Shown in pieces: positions 9,533-18,351 of a DNA stretch of 64,000 nt. The DNA is from JBDGYW01 sp964518955 (GTDB taxonomy: Bacteria > Gemmatimonadota > Gemmatimonadetes > Gemmatimonadales > GWC2-71-9). Each line of letters opens with the position of its first letter. The first letter of the stretch is position 1. The stretch spans positions 62,001-126,000 of the forward strand of contig CAZFHS010000001.1 of NCBI GenBank assembly GCA_964518955.1, read 5' to 3'. The notes beneath the pieces were generated by a model. The model searched no databases. It saw only the letters and a program-made list of their open reading frames with translations, and was not told the origin of the DNA. Position numbers and translations under genes: made by a program.

Positions 9533-11478
9533 ACGCAGACGTAAACGCCATAGAGTGGCCCTATCCGATCCGCTGGAACGAGACCAAGTCTGTAGCTGCA
9601 GACGTATTGGTACTCGGCGGCGGAATCGCTGGCTGCTGGGCAGCTATCGGCGCGGCAAAGAGCGGCGCGAACGTCGTGGTGGTCGAAAAAGGTGCCACTA
9701 TATCGAGCGGTGCGGGCGGGTCTGGTTGCGACCACTGGGAGTCGGCAGCCACGAACCCGTGCTCGCGCGTCACTCCTGAGGAACTCACACGCGCGCTTGT
9801 CGACAGTCACGGCGGATACTGTAACGGAATCTCACACTACATAGAATGCCGAGAAGGTTACGACCGTCTCTTGGACCTCGAGAAGATGGGCGGCAAGATC
9901 CGCGACACCGACGACGAGTTCGCGGGAGCGGATTTCCGAGACGAAGCCACCAAACTCCTATTCGCCTACGACTATGAGAACAGGTACACCCTTCGCGTAT
10001 GGGGTTCAACCTTTAAGTCTGCGCTGTACGGTGAATGCAAAAGACTCGGTGTGAAGATCTTCGACAGGACGATGGCAACGACTTTGTTGTCGGAGGCAGG
10101 CCGGCAGGGTGGCAGAGTTGCAGGCGCAACAGGTGTTCACACGAGAACCGGCGAGTTCTTTGTCTTTCAGGCAACGGCATCCGTCCTCTGCATGTCGCGT
10201 CCATCGAGGTTGTGGCTGTTCTCGACCGATCTGCCCGGCGTGTCTGAATTTCGACCCCCGCAGTGCAATGGCGACGGGCACGCCATGGCCTGGAACGCCG
10301 GCGCCGAGTTCGCAATGATGGAGAAGTCGGTGAGGGCCGAGTGGTCTGGCAATCGAAGCTACCCCCCATACGGCACCGGCAACACGCACAACACCTGGTA
10401 TGCGTGTTCGATGGTAGACGCCAAGGGCCGGGAGATTCCTTGGGTCGATCGAGATGGGAACATCCTCAGCGATTTTTCCCAACGTTACAGACCGGCCGAA
10501 GGTCAGAGACTCTACTTAAAGGGTGGCTGCGATCCGGACATACCTTCGTACGAATTCATGGGTCCGGACATATTGCCTGTGGACGAGCTCCTAAGGCGAG
10601 GCTATGAGTTGCCACTGTACGCCGATCTACCGTCGATGCCGGAACACGAACGGCGAGCCATCTGGGGCGTCATGGTCGGTGAAGAAGGCAAGACGAAGAT
10701 CCCCATCCTCCACAATTACACACGCGCTGGATTCGATCCTGACACAGACTTGCTGCAAAGCTACGGAGAAGGCTGGCAATCCGCGGCATTTCAGCCCAAC
10801 GAGCGGCAGTTGTTTGGATTTCCGGGCGGCTTGATGAACGATTGGTGTTTGCAGACCAACTTGGAGGGCCTTTACGCGGCCGGAGACCAATTGTTCGCTT
10901 CGAACTGTCACGGTCATGCCGCGGCTACCGGTCATTATGCGGGAAGGCATGCGGCGAGCTATGCCGAAGCTGCCCCGTCACATGACGTAGACGAGTCCCA
11001 AGTCCAACGCGAACGGGAGCGTGTGTTTTCGCTGCTGGGCGAGGGTGACGGAGTGAGTTGGAAGGAAGTCAACGCGGCGATCTCACAGATCATGCAAGAG
11101 CACTGTGGCGCAATCAAGAGCGACGCCTTGCTTGAATCCGGCTTGAAAGCGTTGGGCGATCTCAGAAAACGAGATGCTCGTTTGCTACATGCCAAGAACC
11201 CGCACGAACTGACCCGTTCTCTCGAAGTCCTGAACGTACTCACGAATGCGGAGTTGGTGCTTCACGCGTGCCTGGCTCGAAAGGCAAGCGCAAGGTACTT
11301 GCTGTTCAGTCGGTCGGATTTCCCAGAGGAAGACCCACCGGAGTGGCACAAGTTCGTCACAGTGCGAATCGAAGACGGCTGCGTGTCACGGGGTGACTCA
11401 GCGATCGACTACTACGGAGATATTGAAGGCGAATATTTGACTCACAACGCTGCTTACAGGCTCGGGGGGGAAGTGTGA
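9529..11478 (+). CDS. FAD-dependent oxidoreductase, AprA/fumarate-reductase flavoprotein-like
   Basis: About 649 residues. A longer reading exists from 9391, but ATG 9529 overlaps the symporter stop as ATGA and starts just before the dinucleotide fold, so it is the credible start. VLGGGIAGCWAA (about residue 28-39) is the FAD-binding GxGxxG turn and VVVVEKG ends the second strand. The C-terminal region GLYAAGDQLFASNCHGHA is the second FAD contact typical of the succinate dehydrogenase/fumarate reductase/adenylylsulfate reductase superfamily. With the ferredoxin that follows it makes a flavoprotein plus iron-sulfur pair like AprAB. It is too divergent to call adenylylsulfate reductase; it may oxidise the solute brought in by the linked symporter. 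Confidence 0.85.
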   Translation: MNADVNAIEWPYPIRWNETKSVAADVLVLGGGIAGCWAAIGAAKSGANVVVVEKGATISSGAGGSGCDHWESAATNPCSRVTPEELTRALVDSHGGYCNGISHYIECREGYDRLLDLEKMGGKIRDTDDEFAGADFRDEATKLLFAYDYENRYTLRVWGSTFKSALYGECKRLGVKIFDRTMATTLLSEAGRQGGRVAGATGVHTRTGEFFVFQATASVLCMSRPSRLWLFSTDLPGVSEFRPPQCNGDGHAMAWNAGAEFAMMEKSVRAEWSGNRSYPPYGTGNTHNTWYACSMVDAKGREIPWVDRDGNILSDFSQRYRPAEGQRLYLKGGCDPDIPSYEFMGPDILPVDELLRRGYELPLYADLPSMPEHERRAIWGVMVGEEGKTKIPILHNYTRAGFDPDTDLLQSYGEGWQSAAFQPNERQLFGFPGGLMNDWCLQTNLEGLYAAGDQLFASNCHGHAAATGHYAGRHAASYAEAAPSHDVDESQVQRERERVFSLLGEGDGVSWKEVNAAISQIMQEHCGAIKSDALLESGLKALGDLRKRDARLLHAKNPHELTRSLEVLNVLTNAELVLHACLARKASARYLLFSRSDFPEEDPPEWHKFVTVRIEDGCVSRGDSAIDYYGDIEGEYLTHNAAYRLGGEV

Positions 11479-11768
11479 TGGAGGAGCGTGCGTTCGTGAC
11501 CCCCGAACCGGCGACTTCTCCACCGCTCACGTTCGACTCCGACATATGCATCGGCTGCAACATATGCGTTGACGTATGTCAGGTGGACATAATGCTGCCC
11601 AATCCCGAAGTGGGGGAACCACCGATCTTGGTCTATCCGTCCGAGTGTTGGTACGACGGCAGCTGTGTCTCCGCGTGTCCCGAGCCGGGCGCGATCACGC
11701 TTAATAGCATGGCCGGCAGAAGTGTGTGTTTTCGCCGCAAAGAGACCGGAGAAGAATTCCACGTGTAA
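11478..11768 (+). CDS. Ferredoxin-like iron-sulfur subunit with an Asp in the second cluster motif
   Basis: 96 residues from ATG 11478, which shares a base with the flavoprotein stop (TGATG); GTG 11475 is an alternative. The first motif is CIGCNICVDVC (Cys24, 27, 30, 34), a full [4Fe-4S] set. The second is CWYDGSCVSACP, where the spacing C-x2-C-x2-C-x3-CP is kept but the second cysteine is Asp60. In Pyrococcus furiosus ferredoxin the same substitution gives a cluster with an Asp ligand that converts readily to [3Fe-4S]. The protein should pass electrons to or from the coupled flavoprotein. No membrane anchor or signal peptide is present. Confidence 0.88.
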   Translation: MEERAFVTPEPATSPPLTFDSDICIGCNICVDVCQVDIMLPNPEVGEPPILVYPSECWYDGSCVSACPEPGAITLNSMAGRSVCFRRKETGEEFHV

Positions 11769-11793
11769 TCGAACGATTCAGCGGCAGAACCCC

Positions 11794-13290
11794 CTACCGC
11801 GGAATCCCTATCGCGTCGACGATGGACGACGCCAATTCAGCTCGTAGGTCACTGATGAGCCCCGCCATGCTCGGATCGTCTATCAAGTTCCGCATCTCGT
11901 AAGGGTCGTTCACCAGGTCGTAGAGCTCTGCCTCATCGGGATGCTGCATCCAATGGATGTACTTGTATTCGTGGGTACGGATGGCTCTGTAATCCATATC
12001 CACGAGCCAGGGGAACGGGTTCTCGTAGGTGTAAAACTCGATCAGCACGGACTCACGCCATCCGGCGTCGTTGCCCAACATCAACGGCACGAACGAGCGG
12101 CCCTGGATGTGATCGCCGATTGGCGCACCGGCTATGTCGAGAACCGTCGGAGCGATGTCGACCGATGCCACCAGCCCTTCGACAGTATCTCCAGCTGTAG
12201 TCGCGGCGGGGTAGCGTACGATCAGGGGTGTTCTTATCGCCTCCTCGTACGGCATACGACGCTCCAGTGACAACCCGTGCTCCCCGTAGAAGAACCCATT
12301 GTCGCTCATAAACAAGATGAACGTCTCATCCAAGATTTCTTTGGCGGTGAGTGCGTCGACTATCCTCCCAACGCCGTCGTCCACCGCCAACATCATCTCA
12401 GCACGGCGGCGGATTGTCTCGTCGCTCGAAAACGGATCGAGCTCGTCCTCACCCCATTCCTCGACGATCTCATCTGAGAACTTGTAGCTCAATGCCCTGT
12501 GCAGAGCAGGTTTGCCCGTCAGTTGGTCGAGCGAGGTGAGCGCATTGTCGCGCGGGGGGAAAACCGCTTCTTCATACCGGCCTCTGTGGCGAGGTGCAGG
12601 CATATAGCCTCGCAGCACACTCAGGTCGACCGATCCATCGTCGAGTTGTACGGCATCAGGATGGATCGCCTTGTGCCCAATGTAGATGAAGAACGGGTTG
12701 TCGCGTTCTCGCTCGATAATCTCTACGGCTCGGTCGGTGAAGACGTCGGTGATGTATCCCTCGACCTCATGAATACGTCCGTCTTCATAAAGTTCCGGAT
12801 TTGTCGTACGTCCCTGCCCCGGTATCGCTACCCAGTTGTCGAACCCCGGCCTGGGAGTGGGATCGTTACCCATGTGCCATTTGCCGAGGAAAGACGTCTC
12901 GTACCCATGCTCCTGCAACGCCTGCGGAAAGGTCTCCAGGCGATGACTCATGCGGTTGCGGGCCACATTGTCGATTATCCCGTGTCTGGAGGGATACTGA
13001 CCCGTCATGATACAGGCTCGGTTCGGCGAACATAGCGGCACCGAATGGAACGCATTGGCGAACTGCACGCCGTCGCGTGCGAGCGCATCGATGTTGGGAG
13101 TCTCCAGAAAGGGATGGCCAGCAATGCCGAGTTCATCCCATCTCAGGTCGTCCACCACGATCACGATGATATTGGGTGAGCCGTTTCGTCTGATTGAACT
13201 ATCTGTCGTCTCGTCTTGCTCTGTCGACTCGCATGCGGTGAGCAAGAGGACACTTACGATCAAGGCAGTAAAATAAACGTGGCGGAGCAT
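11794..13290 (-). CDS. Lipoprotein sulfatase (Cys-type, arylsulfatase family)
   Basis: 498 residues. The N-terminus MLRHVYFTALIVSVLLLTAC is a lipoprotein signal with lipobox LTAC (Cys20), so it is probably membrane-anchored outside the cytoplasm. IVIVVDDLRWD supplies the metal-binding Asp pair. LCSPNRACIMTGQYPSRHG contains CxPxR with Cys87, the residue converted to formylglycine; TGQYPSRHG completes the sulfatase signature. It would remove sulfate from a sulfated organic compound or glycan. GGAGG lies about 11 bases before ATG 13290. Activation needs a maturase; a radical SAM candidate is at 50625-51881. It is convergent with the ferredoxin gene, 25 bases apart. Confidence 0.94.
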   Translation of the reverse strand: MLRHVYFTALIVSVLLLTACESTEQDETTDSSIRRNGSPNIIVIVVDDLRWDELGIAGHPFLETPNIDALARDGVQFANAFHSVPLCSPNRACIMTGQYPSRHGIIDNVARNRMSHRLETFPQALQEHGYETSFLGKWHMGNDPTPRPGFDNWVAIPGQGRTTNPELYEDGRIHEVEGYITDVFTDRAVEIIERERDNPFFIYIGHKAIHPDAVQLDDGSVDLSVLRGYMPAPRHRGRYEEAVFPPRDNALTSLDQLTGKPALHRALSYKFSDEIVEEWGEDELDPFSSDETIRRRAEMMLAVDDGVGRIVDALTAKEILDETFILFMSDNGFFYGEHGLSLERRMPYEEAIRTPLIVRYPAATTAGDTVEGLVASVDIAPTVLDIAGAPIGDHIQGRSFVPLMLGNDAGWRESVLIEFYTYENPFPWLVDMDYRAIRTHEYKYIHWMQHPDEAELYDLVNDPYEMRNLIDDPSMAGLISDLRAELASSIVDAIGIPR

Positions 13291-13465
13291 TCGGGTTAGC
13301 CTCCCGGATCCTGTCCGTTATCGATGCGCGTTGCCGCTCGAGACAGAGCGACGCTCTGGACAAAGCTGTGCATTGGACAAAGCTGCGCTTTGTTTGCGCA
13401 AACCGAGGGAGAAAATAGTTGCGGGAGGGGTTTTGGGAAGACCTCGACCTGTCTGGCATGAAGAA

Positions 13466-13492
13466 GGCCGCCTCGATGAACTCGAGACGGCC
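13466..13492 (-). terminator. Probable terminator of the cold-shock gene
   Basis: Inverted repeat just past the cold-shock stop codon: an 11-base arm at 13482-13492 pairs with 13466-13476 with one mismatch and a 5-base loop. On the minus strand the hairpin is followed by TTCTTC, a weak U tract. Position and GC-rich stem fit an intrinsic terminator; the tail is poorer than in strong examples. Confidence 0.5.
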
Positions 13493-13521
13493 CCGCTTTC
13501 GCAAATTGATTCGACGACGCT

Positions 13522-13734
13522 CTACTCTTCCACCATCCTCACGTTCTCCGCCGCAGGACCTTTATCGCCCTGTACGACGTCGAACTCCACACGTTCACCC
13601 TCTCTCAAGGACTTGAAGCCGGAAGCTTGGATCGCTGTGTAATGGACGAAGCAATCCTTCTCACCATCTTCGCGAGTGATGAATCCGAACCCCTTCTGAT
13701 CGTTGAACCACTTCACGCTCCCGATGACACTCAT
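13522..13734 (-). CDS. Cold-shock domain protein (CspA family)
   Basis: 70 residues, a single OB-fold cold-shock domain over its whole length. GSVKWFNDQKGFGFI is RNP-1 (KGFGFI) and CFVHYTAI is RNP-2-like. It binds single-stranded RNA or DNA in the cytoplasm and acts as an RNA chaperone. It differs from the classical E. coli protein in DCFVHYTAI instead of DVFVHFSAI. GGGAG sits 7-8 bases before ATG 13734. It is divergent from the serine hydrolase gene and is followed by its own likely terminator, so it is monocistronic. Cold induction cannot be judged from sequence. Confidence 0.96.
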   Translation of the reverse strand: MSVIGSVKWFNDQKGFGFITREDGEKDCFVHYTAIQASGFKSLREGERVEFDVVQGDKGPAAENVRMVEE

Positions 13735-13892
13735 TGCCGTACTCCCTCAATGTGAATTTGTTGATAGCGCAGGAATAAAAGGTAACGTTGGCCCCAAAGG
13801 CTGCAAGGCATTGAGTCTCCCCATTGAAACCGTTGCACTGCAGCAAACGTTTGTTTGATAGCGTAGCTCACAACATACGAAGGACTTCAGAT

Positions 13893-15359
13893 ATGACCAC
13901 GACGATTCGGCGTTTCGGATGTTTGCTATCAATCTGTGTATTCCCGCTGCTGACGGCATGCACTCGCGATGTCGAACCGGACAGGCTCGCAATGCTCGCT
14001 TCCGCCGAAGAACACACTCGGTTGGAAGCAGCGATGCCCACGCTGCTGGAAAGCGGCGAGGTAACTGGATTGTCCCTCGCGATCGTTGCCGATTCGGGAG
14101 TCGCCTGGAGCAAGGGCTTTGGGATTCGCAGTGCCGAGACCAATGTGCCAGTTGATACATCCACCGTCTTCGAGGCTGCGTCGCTCAGCAAACCGGTGTT
14201 CGCCTACTCCTTCTTACAGCTGGTTGACGACGGCGTTTTCGATCTCGATACACCGATCTCCGAATCCTACGAGTACGAGGCGATCGTCCACGACGATCGG
14301 TACAGCCAGATCACGCCCCGCATGGTACTAACACACAGCCCCGGGTTTCCCAATTGGCGTCCTCGTGGCGGGCAACTCACTATCAACTTCGAGCCAGGCA
14401 GCGAATTCAGCTACTCAGGGGAAGGATTCGTATATCTACAACGTGCGGTCATGTCCGTGACCGGAGAACCGCTCGAGCAGCTTGCGAGCAGACTGGTGTT
14501 CGAACCGCTCGATATGCCAAGCAGCAGCTACCTGTGGCAAGAGGAGTTCGAGGAATCGGTTGCCATGCCGCATGGAGCGGATGGCGAGGTACTCAGGAAG
14601 TACAAGCCTCAGGCCGGTCGAGGAAACGCTGCGGCGAGCCTGCACACAACCGCTCCAGACTTCGCTCGCTTCGTCATGGCCGTCATGAACGGCTCAGGAC
14701 TTGGTGATAGCACCGCTGCCGCGATGCTGACTCCTCAGATCGATGTTGATTCGAACGTCACCTGGGGCCTCGGCATCGGCTTGCAAGACAACGAATTCGG
14801 CCGCGGATTCTGGCACTGGGGAGACAACACAGGATACAAAGCCTACACGCTTTCCTATCCGGAACGTGGCATCGGCGTCGTGTGGTTCACCAATAGCGAG
14901 CACGGGCATACGATCTTGAATGGAATGCTCGGCCTGGTTTTCGGCGGAGAGCATGCTGCTTCGGGGTGGCTGGGATACGAACAGTACGATTCACCAGTGC
15001 GCTTCGTTCGGGAAGAATTGGAGCGTGTTTACGCCGAGGCAGGGATCAACGCTGCAATTGAGAGATATCACCAGCTCAAAGCGAGCGAACCTGCGGATGC
15101 CTTCGACGAGTTCCTGCTCAACTCACTCGGCTACCGCCTCATGCGCAACGAGCGCCTCGAAGACGCAATCGTGGCATTCGAGTTGAACGTTGCCGAATAC
15201 CCCGACGCCTCGAACCCGTACGACAGTCTGGGCGAGGCATATCTCGCGGCTGGCGACACGAGCCGCGCGATCGTGAACTACCAACGGTCTGTAGAGTTGG
15301 ACCCCGACAACACGGCAGGAGCCGCCGTGCTCGAGAGGCTGCGCGGGAGTTCCGAATAG
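13893..15359 (+). CDS. Lipoprotein serine hydrolase (class C beta-lactamase family) with C-terminal TPR
   Basis: About 488 residues from ATG 13893, chosen because AAGGA lies 9-10 bases upstream and the lipoprotein signal starts there (FPLLTAC, Cys23). Residues about 45-390 form a PF00144-type domain: SLSK (Ser97, Lys100) is the catalytic SxxK, FSYSGEGF the YxN-like motif (YSG), and HWGDNTG replaces KTG. Residues about 400-488 carry a tetratricopeptide-like tail (NPYDSLGEAYLAAGDTSRA). Such proteins are exported esterases, D-aminopeptidases or transpeptidase relatives; resistance to beta-lactams is not implied. Two further members, at 33547 and 54864, lack this TPR tail. Confidence 0.9.
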   Translation: MTTTIRRFGCLLSICVFPLLTACTRDVEPDRLAMLASAEEHTRLEAAMPTLLESGEVTGLSLAIVADSGVAWSKGFGIRSAETNVPVDTSTVFEAASLSKPVFAYSFLQLVDDGVFDLDTPISESYEYEAIVHDDRYSQITPRMVLTHSPGFPNWRPRGGQLTINFEPGSEFSYSGEGFVYLQRAVMSVTGEPLEQLASRLVFEPLDMPSSSYLWQEEFEESVAMPHGADGEVLRKYKPQAGRGNAAASLHTTAPDFARFVMAVMNGSGLGDSTAAAMLTPQIDVDSNVTWGLGIGLQDNEFGRGFWHWGDNTGYKAYTLSYPERGIGVVWFTNSEHGHTILNGMLGLVFGGEHAASGWLGYEQYDSPVRFVREELERVYAEAGINAAIERYHQLKASEPADAFDEFLLNSLGYRLMRNERLEDAIVAFELNVAEYPDASNPYDSLGEAYLAAGDTSRAIVNYQRSVELDPDNTAGAAVLERLRGSSE

Positions 15360-15420
15360 GTGTCTGAACAGAGTGTCAGACGAGCGGCATACGTGGTGAA
15401 TTCTTAGCCGCGGCAACAAC

Positions 15421-16695
15421 CTACTGCCTGGGTACCCGTGACGCCGCCACATACGGCTGCAACACCTCCGTACTCACCCAGTAGATGTCGTGGTTTGCGT
15501 AGAAGAAGAGAATCCGAGTATCCGGTGACAGCGCTGCGGTCATTATCTCTCCTATGTCACTGATCTCGTCGATCCTCGCCCCAACCGACCAACCGCCATC
15601 CCCCAACGGGAATGAGATGTAGAGGCCGCCGTCTTGAGCGTCGAATATGAGAAAGGTCTCGTCCGGGGCGATCAACGGATGGGCTGCCTGTATCGAGTTG
15701 ATTCCACCCTCGAGCCGCTCGCACTCCCCGTACTCTCCCTGGTCCGGTCGGTAAACGCAGAGGCCGCCGCCCGCAGCGAAGTCGAGATTCGTCACATAGG
15801 CGTTCCCGCTCGATGCGGTTGTTACAAACATGCCGGGAAAGAGATACGCTGGATCACCCCATCTCTCCCCCGCCCGTTCCATTACCCAAATGCCGTAAGC
15901 CTCGTCGGCACTCACACCCGCTCTCTCCCTACCGCTTCCGAAGTACAGTTTGGAACCGTCCGCCGGAATGAAGGGTTCGTGATCGAGTCGATCGGAGTTG
16001 AACGGGGCATACTCCGGCGCCGTCCAGCCGTCCTCCCGCCAGTAGGCAACGTAGATGTTGGACCCTCGATTGAAGTAGAACTCCCTGCCATCTGTTGAAA
16101 AGGTGCAACTGAACTCGTGGCCACCCCTGGTCGACACTATCCCGGGGGCAAACACCTCTGGAACCGTGCCGGGAAGCGGCTGTCCGAAGTACGGTCCATC
16201 GAGACCTGTCGACGAGCCTGGTTCGAACATGTTCAGCACTTTGGTCTCTGCAGCCGCTTGTTGGATTGCGGCATCCAATCGGGGCAGCCTCCACCGCGCG
16301 TCGTTGGTCGAATCCAACGCAAGTGCGCGTTCAAAACTGCGTTGCGCGAGGTCCCGATCCTCCAAATAGATCGCCACCTCCCCAAGATTCCCCCACGCTC
16401 GAGCCAGATCGGGGAACATGGTGGTCGCCGCTTCCTGCACGACGTGAGAAACCTCAATATGCCCAGACATCAGCTGTTGGTATCCGGCCCCGGTCAACGC
16501 GTCTCCGTCAATCGAATTCTCTTCCCCTCGAGTGTCGGCGAGCTCGTTCAGGCGCTGCACCAAGTACTCTGCATCGTGCTCGGCCGCCAACCTCACGGCA
16601 TATTCCGCAGGCGATTCGTCCGAGCGGATCCCATCTGGCGTACATGAAGAGGTGCTAGTGAGTAGCACAACAAGAACAACCGGCTTGAGATTCAT
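15421..16695 (-). CDS. Lipoprotein with TPR and PD40/TolB-like beta-propeller
   Basis: About 424 residues from ATG 16695, which has GAGG about 9 bases upstream. The signal MNLKPVVLVVLLTSTSSC ends in a lipobox-like cysteine. Residues about 75-130 contain a TPR (ARAWGNLGEVAIYLEDRDLAQRSFERALALD). From about residue 165 there are PD40-type repeats (FSTDGREFYFNRG, FIPADGSKLYFGSG, IAPDETFLIFDA, LSPDTRILFFYAN), as in the propeller of TolB and of OmpA-linked PD40 proteins. It is probably a scaffold or sensor at the membrane; no catalytic site is visible. It is convergent with the TPR-tailed serine hydrolase 61 bases away. Confidence 0.8.
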   Translation of the reverse strand: MNLKPVVLVVLLTSTSSCTPDGIRSDESPAEYAVRLAAEHDAEYLVQRLNELADTRGEENSIDGDALTGAGYQQLMSGHIEVSHVVQEAATTMFPDLARAWGNLGEVAIYLEDRDLAQRSFERALALDSTNDARWRLPRLDAAIQQAAAETKVLNMFEPGSSTGLDGPYFGQPLPGTVPEVFAPGIVSTRGGHEFSCTFSTDGREFYFNRGSNIYVAYWREDGWTAPEYAPFNSDRLDHEPFIPADGSKLYFGSGRERAGVSADEAYGIWVMERAGERWGDPAYLFPGMFVTTASSGNAYVTNLDFAAGGGLCVYRPDQGEYGECERLEGGINSIQAAHPLIAPDETFLIFDAQDGGLYISFPLGDGGWSVGARIDEISDIGEIMTAALSPDTRILFFYANHDIYWVSTEVLQPYVAASRVPRQ

Positions 16696-16828
16696 TTGGA
16701 GATCCTCTTTGAATTGCGCGTCCAGGGTGCAAGGCATACGAGTGCAGCAACTAGGGTCCTATACGTGAGGAAACCGCGTGCGGTTCCGGGGGGTCGGTTT
16801 GGAGAGGCTTCGTATTGGGATTGAGGTA

Positions 16829-16888
16829 CCCTTCCCTCTTCCCTATTCCCCTTTCCCTGGGGAAGGGGGAAAGGGGAAAGGGGAAGGG
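16829..16888. repeat. Imperfect inverted repeat: C-rich arm, then G-rich arm
   Basis: A pyrimidine arm (16829-16857) is followed by a purine arm (16859-16888) that is roughly its reverse complement. The plus-strand purine arm has five runs of three to five G separated by two or three A, a pattern able to form a G-quadruplex as well as a hairpin. It abuts the stop codon of the UxaA-family gene, so on the minus strand it lies in that gene's 3' region and may act as a terminator. Confidence 0.7.
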
Positions 16889-18052
16889 TCAGGCGCTCCG
16901 ATACAACTTCGTCAACACAAACTCCCTGTGACCCAGTACCTCATTTGAGGTCAGGCGACCGTTGCAGGTGCGAACGATCATCTCGAGCAGGTTTTCGCCC
17001 GACTCGTCCAGTGTCATTTCGCCGCGCAAGATCGCCGAGCAATCGTAGTCGATGTGTTCGCTCATCGTCTCACAGGTGAGAGGATTGGCAGAGAGCTTGA
17101 TCACGGGTTCGATCGGGTGGCCGATGATGTTGCCCTGCCCGGTTGGGAAGAGATGTACAACAAATCCTGCCGCCGCCCACAGGGTAACTGCCTCAGCGGC
17201 AGCCGAAGACGTATCCATGAACCACAGGCCCGGCCCCTTCGGTTCTTCGGCAGGCTTCAGAACGCCAACATACTTGCACTTCTTGCCGATCTTCTGAAGA
17301 TTCCCGAACGCCTTCTCCTCGATCGTCGTTAGACCGCCCCGGATGTTGCCCTTCGTCGGCTGGGAGCCGGACAGGTCATCGGTTTTGTGCCGGTTGATGA
17401 AATTGTTGTACTCGTTGAATGTGTCCATGAACTGCTTGCCGACTTCGGGAGTGGCGGCACGAGCGGCACATACATCTTCGGCACCGGTCAGCTCCGACGT
17501 CTCCCCGAACGATATGGTGGCGCCAATCGTTTCGAGTTTTTCGAAAGTGTTGCCTACCGTGGGGTTCGACGCGAGGCCGGAGGTCGTGTCTGACTCGCCG
17601 CATTTGGTCGACACCCAGATCTCGCTCAAATCGCACTCCTCGCGACGCAATTCCGAGGCCCAGTGCACGTATTCCTTCGCCTGCCGAGAGGCTGCCGCGA
17701 TAGTTCCGATGTCGCCGGTGCGTTCGATGGCAAACCCGGTGACCGGCTTGCCGGTGGCGGCGATGCCCTCGACGATCCTGTTGGTCCATTCGGGTTCGAT
17801 ACCGATCACGACCGCCGCGGCCACATTGGGGTTTGCTCCGGTACCTATGATGGTGCGGAAGAACAACTCAAGGTCTTCTCCGAACTGGAGGCGGCCGTAA
17901 GCGTGCGGTAGAGCTATCGTGCCAGTGATGTTGTTTGCAACCGCTTCGCATGCTGTATTCGACAGGTCATCGAGCGGGATTATAGCGACGTAATTCCTTA
18001 CTCCCACTCGTCCATTCTCTCGCCGATATCCGAGGACTTTGGTATCACTCAT
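16889..18052 (-). CDS. UxaA-family lyase large subunit (SuyB/altronate dehydratase C-terminal type)
   Basis: About 387 residues. ATG 18052 is preferred over GTG 18061 because AGGAGG lies 8 bases before the ATG. The protein matches the catalytic part of altronate/galactarate dehydratases: YRRENGRVGVRNY at the start, STKCGESDTTSGLASNPTVG (conserved Cys-Gly-x-Ser-Asp region) and PTGQGNIIGHPIEPVIKLSANP near the C-terminus. The SAF domain is a separate gene 2 bases upstream, the split found in sulfolactate sulfo-lyase SuyAB and some sugar-acid dehydratases. It should eliminate water or sulfite from a hydroxy acid. Sequence alone cannot choose between these substrates. Confidence 0.85.
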   Translation of the reverse strand: MSDTKVLGYRRENGRVGVRNYVAIIPLDDLSNTACEAVANNITGTIALPHAYGRLQFGEDLELFFRTIIGTGANPNVAAAVVIGIEPEWTNRIVEGIAATGKPVTGFAIERTGDIGTIAAASRQAKEYVHWASELRREECDLSEIWVSTKCGESDTTSGLASNPTVGNTFEKLETIGATISFGETSELTGAEDVCAARAATPEVGKQFMDTFNEYNNFINRHKTDDLSGSQPTKGNIRGGLTTIEEKAFGNLQKIGKKCKYVGVLKPAEEPKGPGLWFMDTSSAAAEAVTLWAAAGFVVHLFPTGQGNIIGHPIEPVIKLSANPLTCETMSEHIDYDCSAILRGEMTLDESGENLLEMIVRTCNGRLTSNEVLGHREFVLTKLYRSA

Positions 18053-18054
18053 AA

Positions 18055-18351
18055 CTACCACCTCCTCGTCTTGAGATTGTGGATGTGAACGTGGTGGGCG
18101 GCCGCGATGTCTTCTACCACCTTGCCGATGTCGGCTTCGTATTTGATGACCGAATCACCGACCTTGTGGTCCTTCAAAGCGATCTTGTGGCCCAAGGGGA
18201 TTTCCTCCAGGATCTCGATTTCCATCGCTTCCTGGGAATCCATATATAGACCTTTGGCGGTCTGACCTACCTTGAGATCGACAGTGGCAACTCCAACAGT
18301 GTCCGCCGTGTCGTGCACGAGGAACTGAATTGCCGGTTTCGAGTCGGACAC
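18055..18351 (-). CDS. SAF-domain small subunit of the UxaA/SuyA-type lyase
   Basis: 98 residues starting at GTG 18351, with GAGGAG 7 bases upstream. IQFLVHDTADTVGVAT, then IPLGHKIALKDHKVGDSVIKYEADIG, then HHVHIHNLKTRRW is the SAF domain found at the N-terminus of altronate dehydratase and as stand-alone SuyA. The IPLGHKIAL core and the terminal HVHIHN are characteristic. It forms a two-subunit enzyme with the next gene, whose ribosome site lies inside this gene's last codons. The promoter should lie in 18352-18500, between this gene and the divergent M14 peptidase. Confidence 0.88.
   Translation of the reverse strand: MSDSKPAIQFLVHDTADTVGVATVDLKVGQTAKGLYMDSQEAMEIEILEEIPLGHKIALKDHKVGDSVIKYEADIGKVVEDIAAAHHVHIHNLKTRRW

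Noticed and set aside
15362..15381. GTCTGA...TCAGAC inverted repeat as terminator
   Set aside because: Six AT/GC-mixed pairs without a U tract, too weak to call.
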